From Microbacterium indicum DSM 19969 (lineage in GTDB: Bacteria; Actinomycetota; Actinomycetes; Actinomycetales; Microbacteriaceae): DNA of 64,000 bases. Made by a program: the position numbers and the translations under genes. The stretch spans positions 186,001-250,000 of the forward strand of contig NZ_AULR01000001.1 of NCBI RefSeq assembly GCF_000422385.1, written 5' to 3'. A model generated the notes under the pieces. That model did not search any database. It had not been told where the DNA came from and saw only the letters and a list, made by a program, of their open reading frames with translations. Position 1 is the stretch's first letter; every line of letters starts with the position of its first letter. This document shows positions 35,435-44,307 of the stretch, one piece after another.

Positions 35435-35595
35435 GCTGTGTCCTCCTGGTGTTCAGCCCCTCGCAGAGGGCACAGGGACGCCCGCCGCGCATGAAGCAGT
35501 GTGCTCACGTTATCCGCTGGCGGGCGGATCGCACGACCCCGTCGGCACGCGAAACACGATCGTGACACATGCGTCACCGAGGCGACGCGTGTCGA

Positions 35596-36708
35596 TCAGA
35601 GGACGCTGCTGCGGCCGCGCTGCTGGAGCGCCGTGACCGCCGACTTGACCCGCTGCGCGTGCTCGGGCGTCGTGACGAGCAGGGCGTCGGGGGTGTCGAC
35701 GACGATGACGTCCTCGACGCCGATGACCGCGACGACCCGGTCGGTGTTCGCGACGACGAGGCCCGTGGCCTCGTCGCTCAGCACGTTGTCGTGCGCCCCG
35801 ACGACCGTCACGTCGTCGCGCACCCCGCCGGAGAGGAGGGTCCACAGGCTCGCGAAGTCGCCCACGTCGTCCCAATCGAACTGGCCGGGGACGACGGCGA
35901 GCTTGCCCTTGTCGGCGGCGGGCTCCGCCACCGCGTAGTCGATCGCGATCTTCGTCAGCGTGGGCCACACCCGCTCCGCGACCTCCTGGCGCGCGTCGGT
36001 GTCCCACGCCTCGGCGATCTCGACGAGACCCGCGTGCAGCTCGGGTTGGTTCGCGGCGATCTCGCCGAGCAGGACGTCGGCGCGCGAGATGAACATGCCC
36101 GCGTTCCAGAGGTACGAGCGGTCGGCGAAGTAGACGCGTGCGGTGTCGAGGTCGGGCTTCTCGACGAAGCGCTCGACGAGGGCGGCGAGCGGAGCGTCGT
36201 CGATGTCGAGCTCCTCCCCCGTCTTGATGTACCCGAACCCGACGGCGGGCTCCGAGGGCTGGATCCCGATCGTCGCGATGAACCCCTCGCGCGCCGCGGC
36301 GACGGCCTGGCGGACCGTGAACTCGAAGACGCGCTGGCGCTTGATGACGTGGTCGGCGGCGAAGGATCCGATGATCGCGCCCGGGTGGCGCTTCTCGATC
36401 ACCGCCGCGGCGAGCCCGATCGCCGCGGCGGAGTCGCGCTGGTCGATCTCGATGAAGACGTTCGCGGGGTCGACGTCGGGCAGCGACTCCTCGACCTTGA
36501 CGCCGTGCGCGCGGCCCGTGACGACCGCGATGCGCTCGCGCGGGGCGAGCGGGAGCAGGCGGTCCCACGTCATCTGCAGGAGCGACTCGCCGGCGCCCGT
36601 CAGGTCGTGCAGGAACTTGGGCGACTCCGCGCGGGAGATCGGCCAGAGGCGGGATCCGATCCCGCCTGCGGGGATCACGGCGTAGAAGTCGTCGATCGGC
36701 TGAGCCAT
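35596..36708 (-). CDS. manC: Mannose-1-phosphate guanylyltransferase
   Basis: This 370-residue GDP-mannose synthase has the nucleotidyltransferase motif AVIPAGGIGSRLWPISRAESPK split over the first 30 residues, FAADHVI, FGYIKTG, FVEKPD, WNAGMFI and the metal-binding FDWDDVGDF. GDP-mannose feeds cell-wall glycans. A TACGGT box at 36721-36716 lies 7 nt before ATG 36708, so this is the likely leaderless start, although GTG 36717 is in frame. Confidence 0.93.
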   Translation of the reverse strand: MAQPIDDFYAVIPAGGIGSRLWPISRAESPKFLHDLTGAGESLLQMTWDRLLPLAPRERIAVVTGRAHGVKVEESLPDVDPANVFIEIDQRDSAAAIGLAAAVIEKRHPGAIIGSFAADHVIKRQRVFEFTVRQAVAAAREGFIATIGIQPSEPAVGFGYIKTGEELDIDDAPLAALVERFVEKPDLDTARVYFADRSYLWNAGMFISRADVLLGEIAANQPELHAGLVEIAEAWDTDARQEVAERVWPTLTKIAIDYAVAEPAADKGKLAVVPGQFDWDDVGDFASLWTLLSGGVRDDVTVVGAHDNVLSDEATGLVVANTDRVVAVIGVEDVIVVDTPDALLVTTPEHAQRVKSAVTALQQRGRSSVL

Positions 36709-36755
36709 GCCCGACACCGTACCCGGCGCGGATCACGATCGCGTGACCGACGGTT

Positions 36756-36786
36756 TATCTCGGCATCGAGATACTTAGGCGAGCCT
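36756..36786. promoter_or_regulatory. Palindrome and DtxR-like half-site upstream of sdh
   Basis: TATCTCGGCATCGAGATA (36756-36773) is a perfect dyad with 7-bp arms and a 4-nt centre. It is followed at once by TTAGGCGAGCCT, which matches much of the left part of the DtxR/IdeR iron box. The pair lies in the manC-sdhC divergent gap, before a TAGCCT box near 36815. Neither protein has been shown to bind here. Confidence 0.45.
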
Positions 36787-36888
36787 TCGTCGCACCCCGG
36801 CACCCCTGGGAGTAGCCTGAAACCCGGTTCGCACGCGCGCGACGTCGTCGCCGTGCGGGGCTCCCACAATCGATCAGAGAGGACGATC

Positions 36889-37317
36889 GTGTCCGCAACC
36901 GCGCGACTCACTCCCGACGTGAAGAACACCACGTCGAAGGTTCCGCGAGGCACCCTGTACCGCGGCCGCGAAGGCATGTGGTCGTGGGTGCTGCACCGCA
37001 TCACCGGCGTCGCCATCTTCTTCTTCCTGCTGGTCCATGTGCTCGACACGGCGCTCATCCGGGTCTCCCCTGAGGCGTACGACGCGGTCATCGGCACGTA
37101 CAAGAACCCCGTCATGGGGCTCGGCGAGGTCGTCCTCGTCGCGGGCATCGCGTTCCACGCGTTCAACGGGATCCGGATCATCCTGATCGACTTCTGGTCG
37201 AAGGGCGCGAAGCACCAGCGCGCCATGTTCTGGATCGTCATCGCCGTCTGGGCCGTCGTCATGATCGGCTTCAGCTGGCGCCACCTGATCAACGTCTTCT
37301 CGGGCATCGGAGGCTGA
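36889..37317 (+). CDS. sdhC: Succinate dehydrogenase cytochrome b556 subunit
   Basis: This 142-residue protein has three membrane helices. RITGVAIFFFLLVHVLDT carries the conserved S/T-G---H heme ligand region, and AFHAFNGIRIILIDF follows. It anchors complex II and binds heme and quinone with SdhD. The start is GTG 36889 with AGAGAGGA upstream. It is the first gene of sdhCDAB. Confidence 0.93.
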   Translation: MSATARLTPDVKNTTSKVPRGTLYRGREGMWSWVLHRITGVAIFFFLLVHVLDTALIRVSPEAYDAVIGTYKNPVMGLGEVVLVAGIAFHAFNGIRIILIDFWSKGAKHQRAMFWIVIAVWAVVMIGFSWRHLINVFSGIGG

Positions 37318-37319
37318 AG

Positions 37320-37763
37320 ATGACCGCCGACACTCTCGCCGCACCCCGCACCCCGGCCCGCGCGAAGGGCTCCAACTGGGAGAAGTGGGGCTGGCTGTAC
37401 ATGCGCGTCTCGGGCGTCCTGCTCGTCGTGCTGATCTTCGGACACCTGTTCGTCAACCTCATGCTCGGCGAGGGCATCCACGCCCTCGACTTCGCGTTCG
37501 TCGCCGGCAAGCTGACGAACCCGTTCTGGCAGTGGTGGGACGTCCTGATGCTCTGGCTCGCGTTCATCCACGGCGCGAACGGCATGCGCACGATCGTGAA
37601 CGACTACGTGCTGAACCAGACGGCCCGCCGCGTCCTGATCTGGGTGATCGGGATCGTCGCAGCGCTCATGATCCTGCTCGGCACGCTCGTCGTGTTCACC
37701 TTCGACCCCTGCCTCGGCGCGACCCCCGGCGGCGCGATCGCCGACGCGTGCTCCGCCCTCTGA
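37320..37763 (+). CDS. sdhD: Succinate dehydrogenase membrane anchor subunit
   Basis: This 147-residue protein has three helices and the pattern RVSGVLLVVLIFGHLFVNLM with a heme-ligand His, plus AFIHGANGMRTIVNDYV. It starts 2 nt after sdhC and ends 20 nt before sdhA. Confidence 0.92.
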   Translation: MTADTLAAPRTPARAKGSNWEKWGWLYMRVSGVLLVVLIFGHLFVNLMLGEGIHALDFAFVAGKLTNPFWQWWDVLMLWLAFIHGANGMRTIVNDYVLNQTARRVLIWVIGIVAALMILLGTLVVFTFDPCLGATPGGAIADACSAL

Positions 37764-37783
37764 CGCGACAGATTGACTGAGGA

Positions 37784-39613
37784 ATGACTTCCACTGCGTA
37801 CCCCGACGCCGAGCTCCGCGACGGCGTCTACTACCACGAGTTCGACGTCGTCATCGTGGGCGCCGGCGGCGCCGGCATGCGGGCCGCCATCGAGGCGGGC
37901 CCCGGTGCGAAGACCGCCGTCGTGACGAAGCTCTACCCCACGCGCTCGCACACGGGCGCGGCGCAGGGCGGCATGGCCGCCGCCCTCGCGAACGTCGAGG
38001 ACGACTCGTGGGAGTGGCACACCTTCGACACGATCAAGGGCGGCGACTACCTCGTCGACCAGGACGCGGCCGAGATCCTCGCGAAGGAGGCCATCGACGC
38101 CGTCATCGACCTCGAGAACATGGGCCTGCCGTTCAACCGCACGCCCGACGGCAAGATCGACCAGCGACGCTTCGGCGGGCACACGCGCGAGCACGGCAAG
38201 TCGCCCGTGCGCCGCGCCTGCTACGCCGCCGACCGCACGGGCCACATGATCTTGCAGACGCTGTACCAGAACTGCGTCAAGCTCGGCATCAACTTCTTCA
38301 ACGAGTTCTACGCGCTCGACCTCATCACCGTGAAGGCCGACGACGGATCCACGAAGATCGCGGGCATCGTGGCGCTGGAGCTCGCGACGGGCGATCTGCA
38401 CGTCTTCCACTCGAAGGCCGTGATCTTCGCGACCGGCGGCTTCGGCAAGATGTTCAAGACGACCTCGAACGCCCACACCCTCACGGGCGACGGCGTCGGC
38501 ATCGTCTGGCGCAAGGGCCTCCCCCTCGAGGACATCGAGTTCTTCCAGTTCCACCCGACGGGGCTCGCGGGCCTCGGCATCCTCCTGACCGAGGGAGCGC
38601 GAGGCGAGGGCGCGATCCTCCGCAACGCCTCGGGCGAGCGGTTCATGGAGCGGTACGCCCCGACGATCAAGGACCTCGCGCCGCGCGACATCGTGGCGCG
38701 TTCGATGGTCAAGGAGGTCCTCGAGGGCCGCGGCGCCGGCCCCCACAAGGACTACGTCTACCTCGACTGCACCCACCTCGGCGCCGAGGTGCTTGAGACG
38801 AAGCTGCCCGACATCACCGAGTTCGCCCGCACGTACCTGGGCGTCGACCCGGTCGTCGAGCCCGTCCCCGTGATGCCGACGGCGCACTACGCGATGGGCG
38901 GCATCCCGACGAACAACGACGCCGAGGTGCTCGCCGACAACGACACCGTCGTCCCCGGCCTCTACGCGGCCGGCGAGTGCGCGTGCGTGTCGGTGCACGG
39001 ATCCAACCGCCTCGGCACGAACTCGCTGCTCGACATCAACGTGTTCGGCAAGCGGTCGGGCCGCAACGCCGTGGCCTACGCGAAGACGGCCGAGTTCGTC
39101 CCGCTGCCCGAGGATCCCGCCCGCGGCGTCCGCGAGATGGTCGAGCAGATCCGCTCCTCGAACGGCACCGAGCGCGTGGCCGACATCCGCCGCACGCTGC
39201 AGGAGGAGATGGACGCGAACGCGCAGGTGTTCCGCACCGAGGAGACGCTCACGAACGTCCTCGGCACGATCCACGACCTGCGCCAGCGCTACAAGAACGT
39301 GTACGTCGACGACAAGGGCAAGCGGTTCAACACCGACCTGCTCGAGGCGATCGAGCTGGGCTTCCTGCTCGACCTCGCCGAGATCGTCGCCTACGCCGCC
39401 CGCAACCGCAAGGAGAGCCGCGGCGGCCACATGCGCGAGGACTACGCCACGCGCGACGACGAGAACTACATGAAGCACACGATGGCGTACCTCACGGGCG
39501 ACCCCCACTCGCCCAACCCCGAGGACCACATCGATCTCGAATGGAAGCCGGTCGTCTTCACGAAGGACGAGAACGGCGAGCTGCGCTACGCGCCGATGGA
39601 GAGGAAGTACTGA
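37784..39613 (+). CDS. sdhA: Succinate dehydrogenase flavoprotein subunit
   Basis: This 609-residue FAD subunit oxidises succinate to fumarate. It has the FAD fold [17 protein letters not shown], the covalent FAD histidine in [15 protein letters not shown], the substrate site FHPTGLAG and [16 protein letters not shown], and the late FAD motif [12 protein letters not shown]. The length and motifs are normal. GAGGA lies just before ATG 37784. Confidence 0.97.
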   Translation: MTSTAYPDAELRDGVYYHEFDVVIVGAGGAGMRAAIEAGPGAKTAVVTKLYPTRSHTGAAQGGMAAALANVEDDSWEWHTFDTIKGGDYLVDQDAAEILAKEAIDAVIDLENMGLPFNRTPDGKIDQRRFGGHTREHGKSPVRRACYAADRTGHMILQTLYQNCVKLGINFFNEFYALDLITVKADDGSTKIAGIVALELATGDLHVFHSKAVIFATGGFGKMFKTTSNAHTLTGDGVGIVWRKGLPLEDIEFFQFHPTGLAGLGILLTEGARGEGAILRNASGERFMERYAPTIKDLAPRDIVARSMVKEVLEGRGAGPHKDYVYLDCTHLGAEVLETKLPDITEFARTYLGVDPVVEPVPVMPTAHYAMGGIPTNNDAEVLADNDTVVPGLYAAGECACVSVHGSNRLGTNSLLDINVFGKRSGRNAVAYAKTAEFVPLPEDPARGVREMVEQIRSSNGTERVADIRRTLQEEMDANAQVFRTEETLTNVLGTIHDLRQRYKNVYVDDKGKRFNTDLLEAIELGFLLDLAEIVAYAARNRKESRGGHMREDYATRDDENYMKHTMAYLTGDPHSPNPEDHIDLEWKPVVFTKDENGELRYAPMERKY

Positions 39614-39615
39614 CC

Positions 39616-40371
39616 ATGTCGACCGCCGTCGCCGAGGCCCCCGCAGAAGAGGTCATCCAGTCGTACGTCGTCACGTTCATGGTGCGGCGCTTCGACCCCG
39701 AGAAGGACGCCGAGCCGCGCTGGGTCGACTACGACGTCGAGATGTACCCGACCGACCGCGTGCTCGACGCGCTGCACAAGATCAAGTGGGACATCGACGG
39801 ATCCCTGTCGTTCCGCCGTTCGTGCGCGCACGGCATCTGCGGATCCGACGCGATGCGCATCAACGGCCGCAACCGACTGGCCTGCAAGACGCTCATCAAG
39901 GACCTCGACATCTCGCAGCCCGTGTACGTCGAGGCGATCAAGGGCCTTCCCCTCGAGAAGGACCTCATCGTCGACATGGAGCCGTTCTTCGCGTCGTTCC
40001 GCGCGGTGCAGCCGTTCCTCCAGTCGCACTCGGCCCCCGAGAAGGGCAAGGAGCGCGTGCAGTCGATCGAGGACCGCGCCCGCTTCGACGACACCACGAA
40101 GTGCATCCTCTGCGCCGCGTGCACGTCGAGCTGCCCCGTGTTCTGGACCGACGGCCAGTACTTCGGCCCCGCCGCGATCGTGAACGCGCACCGCTTCATC
40201 TTCGACTCGCGTGACGACGAGGCGCAGGTCCGCCTCGACGTGCTCAACGACAAGGAGGGCGTGTGGCGCTGCCGCACGACCTTCAACTGCACCGAGGCGT
40301 GCCCCCGCGGCATCGAGATCACGAAGGCGATCGCCGAGGTCAAGCAGGCGGTCCTCACGGGCGTCCGCTGA
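39616..40371 (+). CDS. sdhB: Succinate dehydrogenase iron-sulfur subunit
   Basis: This 251-residue protein has the 2Fe-2S ligands in RRSCAHGICGSDAM and RLACKT, and the 4Fe-4S and 3Fe-4S ligands in CILCAACTSSCP and FNCTEACPRGIEITKAI. It passes electrons from SdhA to the membrane quinone site. GAGGAAG lies about 9 nt before ATG 39616. It is the last gene of the sdh operon. Confidence 0.97.
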   Translation: MSTAVAEAPAEEVIQSYVVTFMVRRFDPEKDAEPRWVDYDVEMYPTDRVLDALHKIKWDIDGSLSFRRSCAHGICGSDAMRINGRNRLACKTLIKDLDISQPVYVEAIKGLPLEKDLIVDMEPFFASFRAVQPFLQSHSAPEKGKERVQSIEDRARFDDTTKCILCAACTSSCPVFWTDGQYFGPAAIVNAHRFIFDSRDDEAQVRLDVLNDKEGVWRCRTTFNCTEACPRGIEITKAIAEVKQAVLTGVR

Positions 40372-40385
40372 TCGACGACTCCCCG

Positions 40386-40414
40386 GGAGCCGGTCCCCTG
40401 CCGGGGCCGGCTCC
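40386..40414 (+). terminator. sdh operon terminator
   Basis: GGAGCCGG and CCGGCTCC enclose an inner CCCC/GGGG pair, giving a GC-rich hairpin 14 nt after the sdhB stop, followed by TTCG. Confidence 0.7.
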
Positions 40415-40449
40415 TTCGCGTGTCGGCGGTCTCTCCTAGGCTGGACCCT

Positions 40450-41334
40450 ATGACCCGCATCGCCTCCATCAACGTCAACGGGATCCGCGCCGCGGCCCGC
40501 AATGGCATGGACGCGTGGCTCTCCACGAGCGACGTCGACATCCTCACGATCCAGGAGGTGCGCGCGACCCGCGAGCAGCTCGAGGCGCTCATGCCCGGCT
40601 GGCACCTGCTCAACCACGAGGCGCCGCAGAAGGGCCGCGCGGGCGTCGCGATCGCGTCGCGCGAGCCCGCCCTCGCGAGCCGCACCGACCTGGGGATCGA
40701 CCCGCTCGACCAGGACGGCCGCTGGCTCGAGGCCGACTTCCGCATCGGCGACGACGTCGTCACGGTGGTGAGCGCGTACGTGCACTCCGGCGAGGCCGAC
40801 ACGCCCAAGCAGGTGCAGAAGTGGGCGTTCCTCGACGCGATGGAGGCGCGCATGGCCGAGCTCTCCGCCGGAGGCGCCCTCGTCCTCGTCACGGGCGATC
40901 TCAACGTCGGGCACCGCGAGTTCGACATCAAGAACTGGAAGGGCAACGTCAAGAAGTCGGGCTACCTCGCGCGCGAGCGAGCCTACTTCGACCGATTCCT
41001 CACGGCGGCGGGCGACGCGGTCGCGGGCCAGGAGGGCATCGGCCGCGGCCAGGTCGGCGCGCTCAGCGACACGCGCGCCTACAGCGAGGGCCGCACGGGC
41101 CTCGGATACGTCGACCTCGGCCGCCGCCTCTCGGGCGAGACCCCCGGCCCCTACACGTGGTGGTCGAACCGCGGGCAGGCTTTCGACACCGACACGGGCT
41201 GGCGCATCGACTACCACCTCGCGACCCCGGCGCTCGCGGAGCGGGCCGAGGCGTACCGCGTCGACCGCTACCCGTCGTACGACGCGCGCTGGAGCGACCA
41301 CGCTCCTGTCGTGAGCGACTTCCGCCTCGGATGA
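40450..41334 (+). CDS. xthA: Exodeoxyribonuclease III / AP endonuclease
   Basis: This 294-residue repair nuclease has RIASINVNGIRAA, the metal Glu in TIQEVRAT, VTGDLNVGHREFDI (catalytic D-N), WWSNRGQAFDTDTGWRIDYHL and the final WSDHAPVV histidine. It cuts at abasic sites and removes 3' blocks. A TAGGCT box at 40437-40442 lies 7 nt before ATG 40450, a good leaderless start. Confidence 0.95.
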   Translation: MTRIASINVNGIRAAARNGMDAWLSTSDVDILTIQEVRATREQLEALMPGWHLLNHEAPQKGRAGVAIASREPALASRTDLGIDPLDQDGRWLEADFRIGDDVVTVVSAYVHSGEADTPKQVQKWAFLDAMEARMAELSAGGALVLVTGDLNVGHREFDIKNWKGNVKKSGYLARERAYFDRFLTAAGDAVAGQEGIGRGQVGALSDTRAYSEGRTGLGYVDLGRRLSGETPGPYTWWSNRGQAFDTDTGWRIDYHLATPALAERAEAYRVDRYPSYDARWSDHAPVVSDFRLG

Positions 41335-41341
41335 GGCGAGA

Positions 41342-41369
41342 GGCCCCGGATCCCAGCGGATCCGGGGCC
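41342..41369. terminator. Bidirectional terminator xthA / H1-like gene
   Basis: GGCCCCGGATCC and GGATCCGGGGCC are perfect 12-bp arms around a 4-nt loop, between two convergent genes. Confidence 0.8.
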
Positions 41370-41386
41370 CCTTCGGCCTGCTGTGC

Positions 41387-41899
41387 TCAGCTGCCCAGCA
41401 GCTCGATGAGCGCGGCCTTCGTGAGCCGCGAGTAGCCCGTGCGGCCCTCGGCGCGGGCCCGCGCGCGCAGCTGCACGACGGTGAGCGACGCGAGGTCGCC
41501 TGCCGCGGGCTCCGCCGCCGGCGCGGGCTTCGCGGCGGGCGGGGTCTTCGCCGCGGGTCGCCGCACGACCGGCGCCTCGGGCACGACCTCGGCGACCTTC
41601 TCGACGACGGCGTCCTTCGCCTTCGCCGCCTTCTTCTCGGCCTTCCTGACGAGGCGCTTCGTCTCGCTCTCGAGCGACGCGACGACCTTCTCGGCGGCCT
41701 TGCGGATCCGCTTCGGATGCTTCGCGAGCTTCTTCTTCGAGGTGTCGGCGATCTTCTCGGCGTCGGCCGCGATCTCGCCCAGCTGGGCCGCGGCCTTCTT
41801 CGAGAGGTCCTTCGCGGTCTTCCGCGCCTTCTTCGCCGCTGTGCGGGCGTCGTCGAGGGCGTCCTTCGCCTTGCGCTCGGCGGAGTTCTTCTGTGCCAT
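41387..41899 (-). CDS. Histone H1-like Lys/Ala-rich protein with Rho-N-like C-terminus
   Basis: This 170-residue protein has residues 1-120 forming a long Lys/Ala/Glu helix (KKARKTAKDLSKKAAAQ), like bacterial histone H1 or AAA-K-rich nucleoid proteins. A Pro/Ala linker follows, and a C-terminal 35-residue SAP/Rho-N-like module (LTVVQLRARARAEGRTGYS, then LTKAALIELL). It probably binds DNA non-specifically. A TACGCT box at 41911-41906 is 6 nt before ATG 41899, so the mRNA is probably leaderless. Confidence 0.8.
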   Translation of the reverse strand: MAQKNSAERKAKDALDDARTAAKKARKTAKDLSKKAAAQLGEIAADAEKIADTSKKKLAKHPKRIRKAAEKVVASLESETKRLVRKAEKKAAKAKDAVVEKVAEVVPEAPVVRRPAAKTPPAAKPAPAAEPAAGDLASLTVVQLRARARAEGRTGYSRLTKAALIELLGS

Positions 41900-41963
41900 G
41901 ACCGAAGCGTACGGCCCGAAGCCCCGCGCGGGCCGTCGCCGCCCCGATGAATCTCCCAGCGGC

Positions 41964-41985
41964 GTTCACCCGCCGTTCACCTTCG
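41964..41985 (+). promoter_or_regulatory. PHO box upstream of pstS
   Basis: Two direct 11-nt units, GTTCACCCGCC and GTTCACCTTCG, match the actinobacterial PhoP site (GTTCACC repeated every 11 nt). They stand about 95-115 nt before the pstS start, and a TAGCGT box follows near 42013. This predicts phosphate-starvation induction of pstSCAB. Confidence 0.85.
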
Positions 41986-42079
41986 CGCTCCCCTTCGGAC
42001 AGAACCCGCGCTTAGCGTCGGCACACGTTGGGCTTCCCACCCAGCACCACCAGTCCACACACATGGAACGGAATGTGAC

Positions 42080-43198
42080 GTGAAGCTCACTCGTCTTTCC
42101 AGCGTCGCCGCCCTCGGCGCCGTCGCTGCGCTCACCCTCGCCGGCTGCGCTGCCAACGAGGGCGGGTCGACCACCGACGCCTCGGCCGACGCGACCGCCT
42201 CGGCTTCGTCGCTCAGCGGCACCATCGAGGCCACGGGCGCCTCGTCGCAGGAGGCCGCTCAGCAGGCCTGGGTCGCCGGCTTCCAGACCGCGAACCCCGA
42301 CGCCACGGTCAACTACACCTCGACCGGTTCGGGCACGGGCCGCGAGAACTTCCAGTCGGGCTCGTCGAACTTCATCGGCTCCGACCGCGCGTTCACGACC
42401 GACGAGATCGCCGACCAGGGCACCTTCGGTTCGTGCTCGGAGGCCGGCATCGTCGAGGTCCCCGCCTACATCTCCCCCGTCGCCGTGGCCTTCAACCTCC
42501 CCGGCATCGACACGCTGAACCTCGACGGCGAGACCATCGCCAAGATCTTCGCGGGCGAGATCACGACGTGGAACGACGACGCGATCGCCTCGCAGAACGA
42601 CGGCGTCGACCTCCCCGACACCGCCATCACCCCCGTGCACCGCGCCGACGCGTCGGGCACGCAGGAGACCTTCACGACCTACCTCGCCGCCGTCGCCCCC
42701 GACGTGTGGACGTGGGAGGAGAGCGACGAGTGGCCGAGCGACCTCGGCGGCGAGTCGGGCGACGGCACCTCGGGCGTCGTCAGCTCCATCACGCAGGGTG
42801 AGGGCACGATCGGCTTCGCCGACGCGTCGCAGGCCGGCGACCTGGGCCAGGTCGCGATCGAGGTCAACGGCGAGTACGTCCCGTACTCGGCCGACGCCGC
42901 CGCCGCGCTCGTCGCCGCGTCGCCCCTCGAGGAGGGCCGCGAGGCCGACGACCTCGTGTTCGCGGTCGACCCCGCCAACGCCCCCGACGGCTCGTACCCG
43001 ATCGCGCTCGTCTCGTACCTGATCGGCTGCACGAACTACGCCGACGCCGACACCGCCGCGCTCGTCAAGGCGTACTTCCAGTACGTCGTCTCGGCCGACG
43101 GCCAGGCCGCCGGTGCCGACGCCGCGGGCAACGCCCCGCTGTCGGACGACCTGCGCGAGCAGGTTCTCACCGCGATCGACGCCATCGTCACGGAGTGA
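42080..43198 (+). CDS. pstS: Phosphate-binding lipoprotein PstS
   Basis: This 372-residue secreted lipoprotein has a signal peptide with lipobox LTLAGCAA (Cys23), a Ser/Thr/Ala linker, then the PstS fold with GASSQEAAQQAW, STGSGTGRENF (phosphate loop), FIGSDRAF and RADASGTQETF. It delivers phosphate to PstCA. The start is GTG 42080. It is the first gene of pstSCAB, under the PHO box. Confidence 0.95.
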   Translation: MKLTRLSSVAALGAVAALTLAGCAANEGGSTTDASADATASASSLSGTIEATGASSQEAAQQAWVAGFQTANPDATVNYTSTGSGTGRENFQSGSSNFIGSDRAFTTDEIADQGTFGSCSEAGIVEVPAYISPVAVAFNLPGIDTLNLDGETIAKIFAGEITTWNDDAIASQNDGVDLPDTAITPVHRADASGTQETFTTYLAAVAPDVWTWEESDEWPSDLGGESGDGTSGVVSSITQGEGTIGFADASQAGDLGQVAIEVNGEYVPYSADAAAALVAASPLEEGREADDLVFAVDPANAPDGSYPIALVSYLIGCTNYADADTAALVKAYFQYVVSADGQAAGADAAGNAPLSDDLREQVLTAIDAIVTE

Positions 43199-43232
43199 TC
43201 CCGCTTTCCGCCTAGGCTGAAACGGCATCTTG

Positions 43233-43279
43233 GCCCCCGCGCACGCACCCGATAACCTCGGTTCCGCGTGCGCGGGGGC
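43233..43279 (+). terminator. Hairpin between pstS and pstC
   Basis: GCCCCCGCGCACGC and GCGTGCGCGGGGGC form a perfect 14-bp stem with a 19-nt loop in the 134-nt pstS-pstC gap. It may attenuate readthrough so that pstS is expressed above the permease genes. A TAGGCT box lies just upstream near 43212. Confidence 0.65.
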
Positions 43280-43332
43280 ACCCGTGTGAAATCCCCCGAA
43301 TCTCTCTCGCAGAGCACCCTGGAGCATCTTCG

Positions 43333-44307
43333 ATGACCACGACCACGACGGGCCCGGATCCGGTGGCCCCGACTCCCGCGCCGCCGTCGAAGGCGAAGCA
43401 GCGCGCCGGCGACCGCGTCTTCTCGGGCACCGCGCTCGGCGCGGGCATCATCATCCTCGTCACGCTCGCCCTCGTCGCGATCTTCCTGATCATCCAGTCG
43501 ATCCCCGCGATCTTCGGCGACCCGACGCAGAACCACATCCTCGAGGGCCAGAACTTCTTCGCCTGGGTCGCTCCCTTCGTCTTCGGCACGATCTGGGCGA
43601 GCGTCATCGCGCTCGTCATCGCGACGCCCGTCTCGATCGGCATCGCCCTCTTCATCTCGCACTACGCGCCCCGCCGCCTCGCGGGCGCGCTCGGGTACGT
43701 CATCGACCTGCTGGCCGCCGTGCCCTCGGTCGTCTACGGCCTCTGGGGCATGACGGTGTTCGCTCCGGCGCTCGTGCCCTTCTACCAGTGGCTCGGCGAG
43801 TACCTCGGCTGGATCCCCCTCTTCGCGGGCCAGGTCTCGCCGACGGGCCGCACGATCCTCACGGCGGCGCTCGTCCTCGCCGTCATGATCCTGCCGATCA
43901 TGACCGCCATCTGCCGCGAGGTCTTCCTCCAGACGCCGAAGCTGCACGAGGAGGCCGCGATGGCCCTCGGCGCGACGCGCTGGGAGATGGTCCGCATGGC
44001 CGTCCTGCCCTTCGCCCGCAGCGGCATGGTGTCGGGCGCGATGCTCGGCCTCGGCCGCGCGCTCGGCGAGACGATGGCCGTCACGCTCGTGCTCTCGACG
44101 AGCGGCATCGTGTCGTTCCACCTGCTGAACTCCGACAACCCGACGACGATCCCCGCGATCATCGCGCTGCGCTTCCCCGAGGCGCACGACACGGGCGTCA
44201 ACACGCTCATCGCGGCCGGTCTGATCCTGTTCATCCTGACCTTCGCGGTCAACTTCATCGCGCGCTGGATCGTCTCCCGCCGCGCCGAGTTCTCCGGAGC
44301 CAACTGA
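43333..44307 (+). CDS. pstC: Phosphate ABC transporter permease PstC
   Basis: This 324-residue permease has six membrane helices and the EAA loop EEAAMALGATRWEMVRMAVLP (split by the cytoplasmic turn), plus LGRALGETMAVTLVL. It has a polar Thr/Pro-rich cytoplasmic head. It shares one base with the pstA start (TGATG). Confidence 0.95.
   Translation: MTTTTTGPDPVAPTPAPPSKAKQRAGDRVFSGTALGAGIIILVTLALVAIFLIIQSIPAIFGDPTQNHILEGQNFFAWVAPFVFGTIWASVIALVIATPVSIGIALFISHYAPRRLAGALGYVIDLLAAVPSVVYGLWGMTVFAPALVPFYQWLGEYLGWIPLFAGQVSPTGRTILTAALVLAVMILPIMTAICREVFLQTPKLHEEAAMALGATRWEMVRMAVLPFARSGMVSGAMLGLGRALGETMAVTLVLSTSGIVSFHLLNSDNPTTIPAIIALRFPEAHDTGVNTLIAAGLILFILTFAVNFIARWIVSRRAEFSGAN

Noticed and set aside
35569..37317. 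582-codon plus-strand frame over manC
   Set aside because: Only the last 142 codons (sdhC) are real. The front is antisense to manC.
37758..37770. CCTCTGACGCGAC at the sdhD stop as a fifth repeat copy
   Set aside because: Only nine or ten bases match, formed by the stop codon context, and no inverted partner is nearby.
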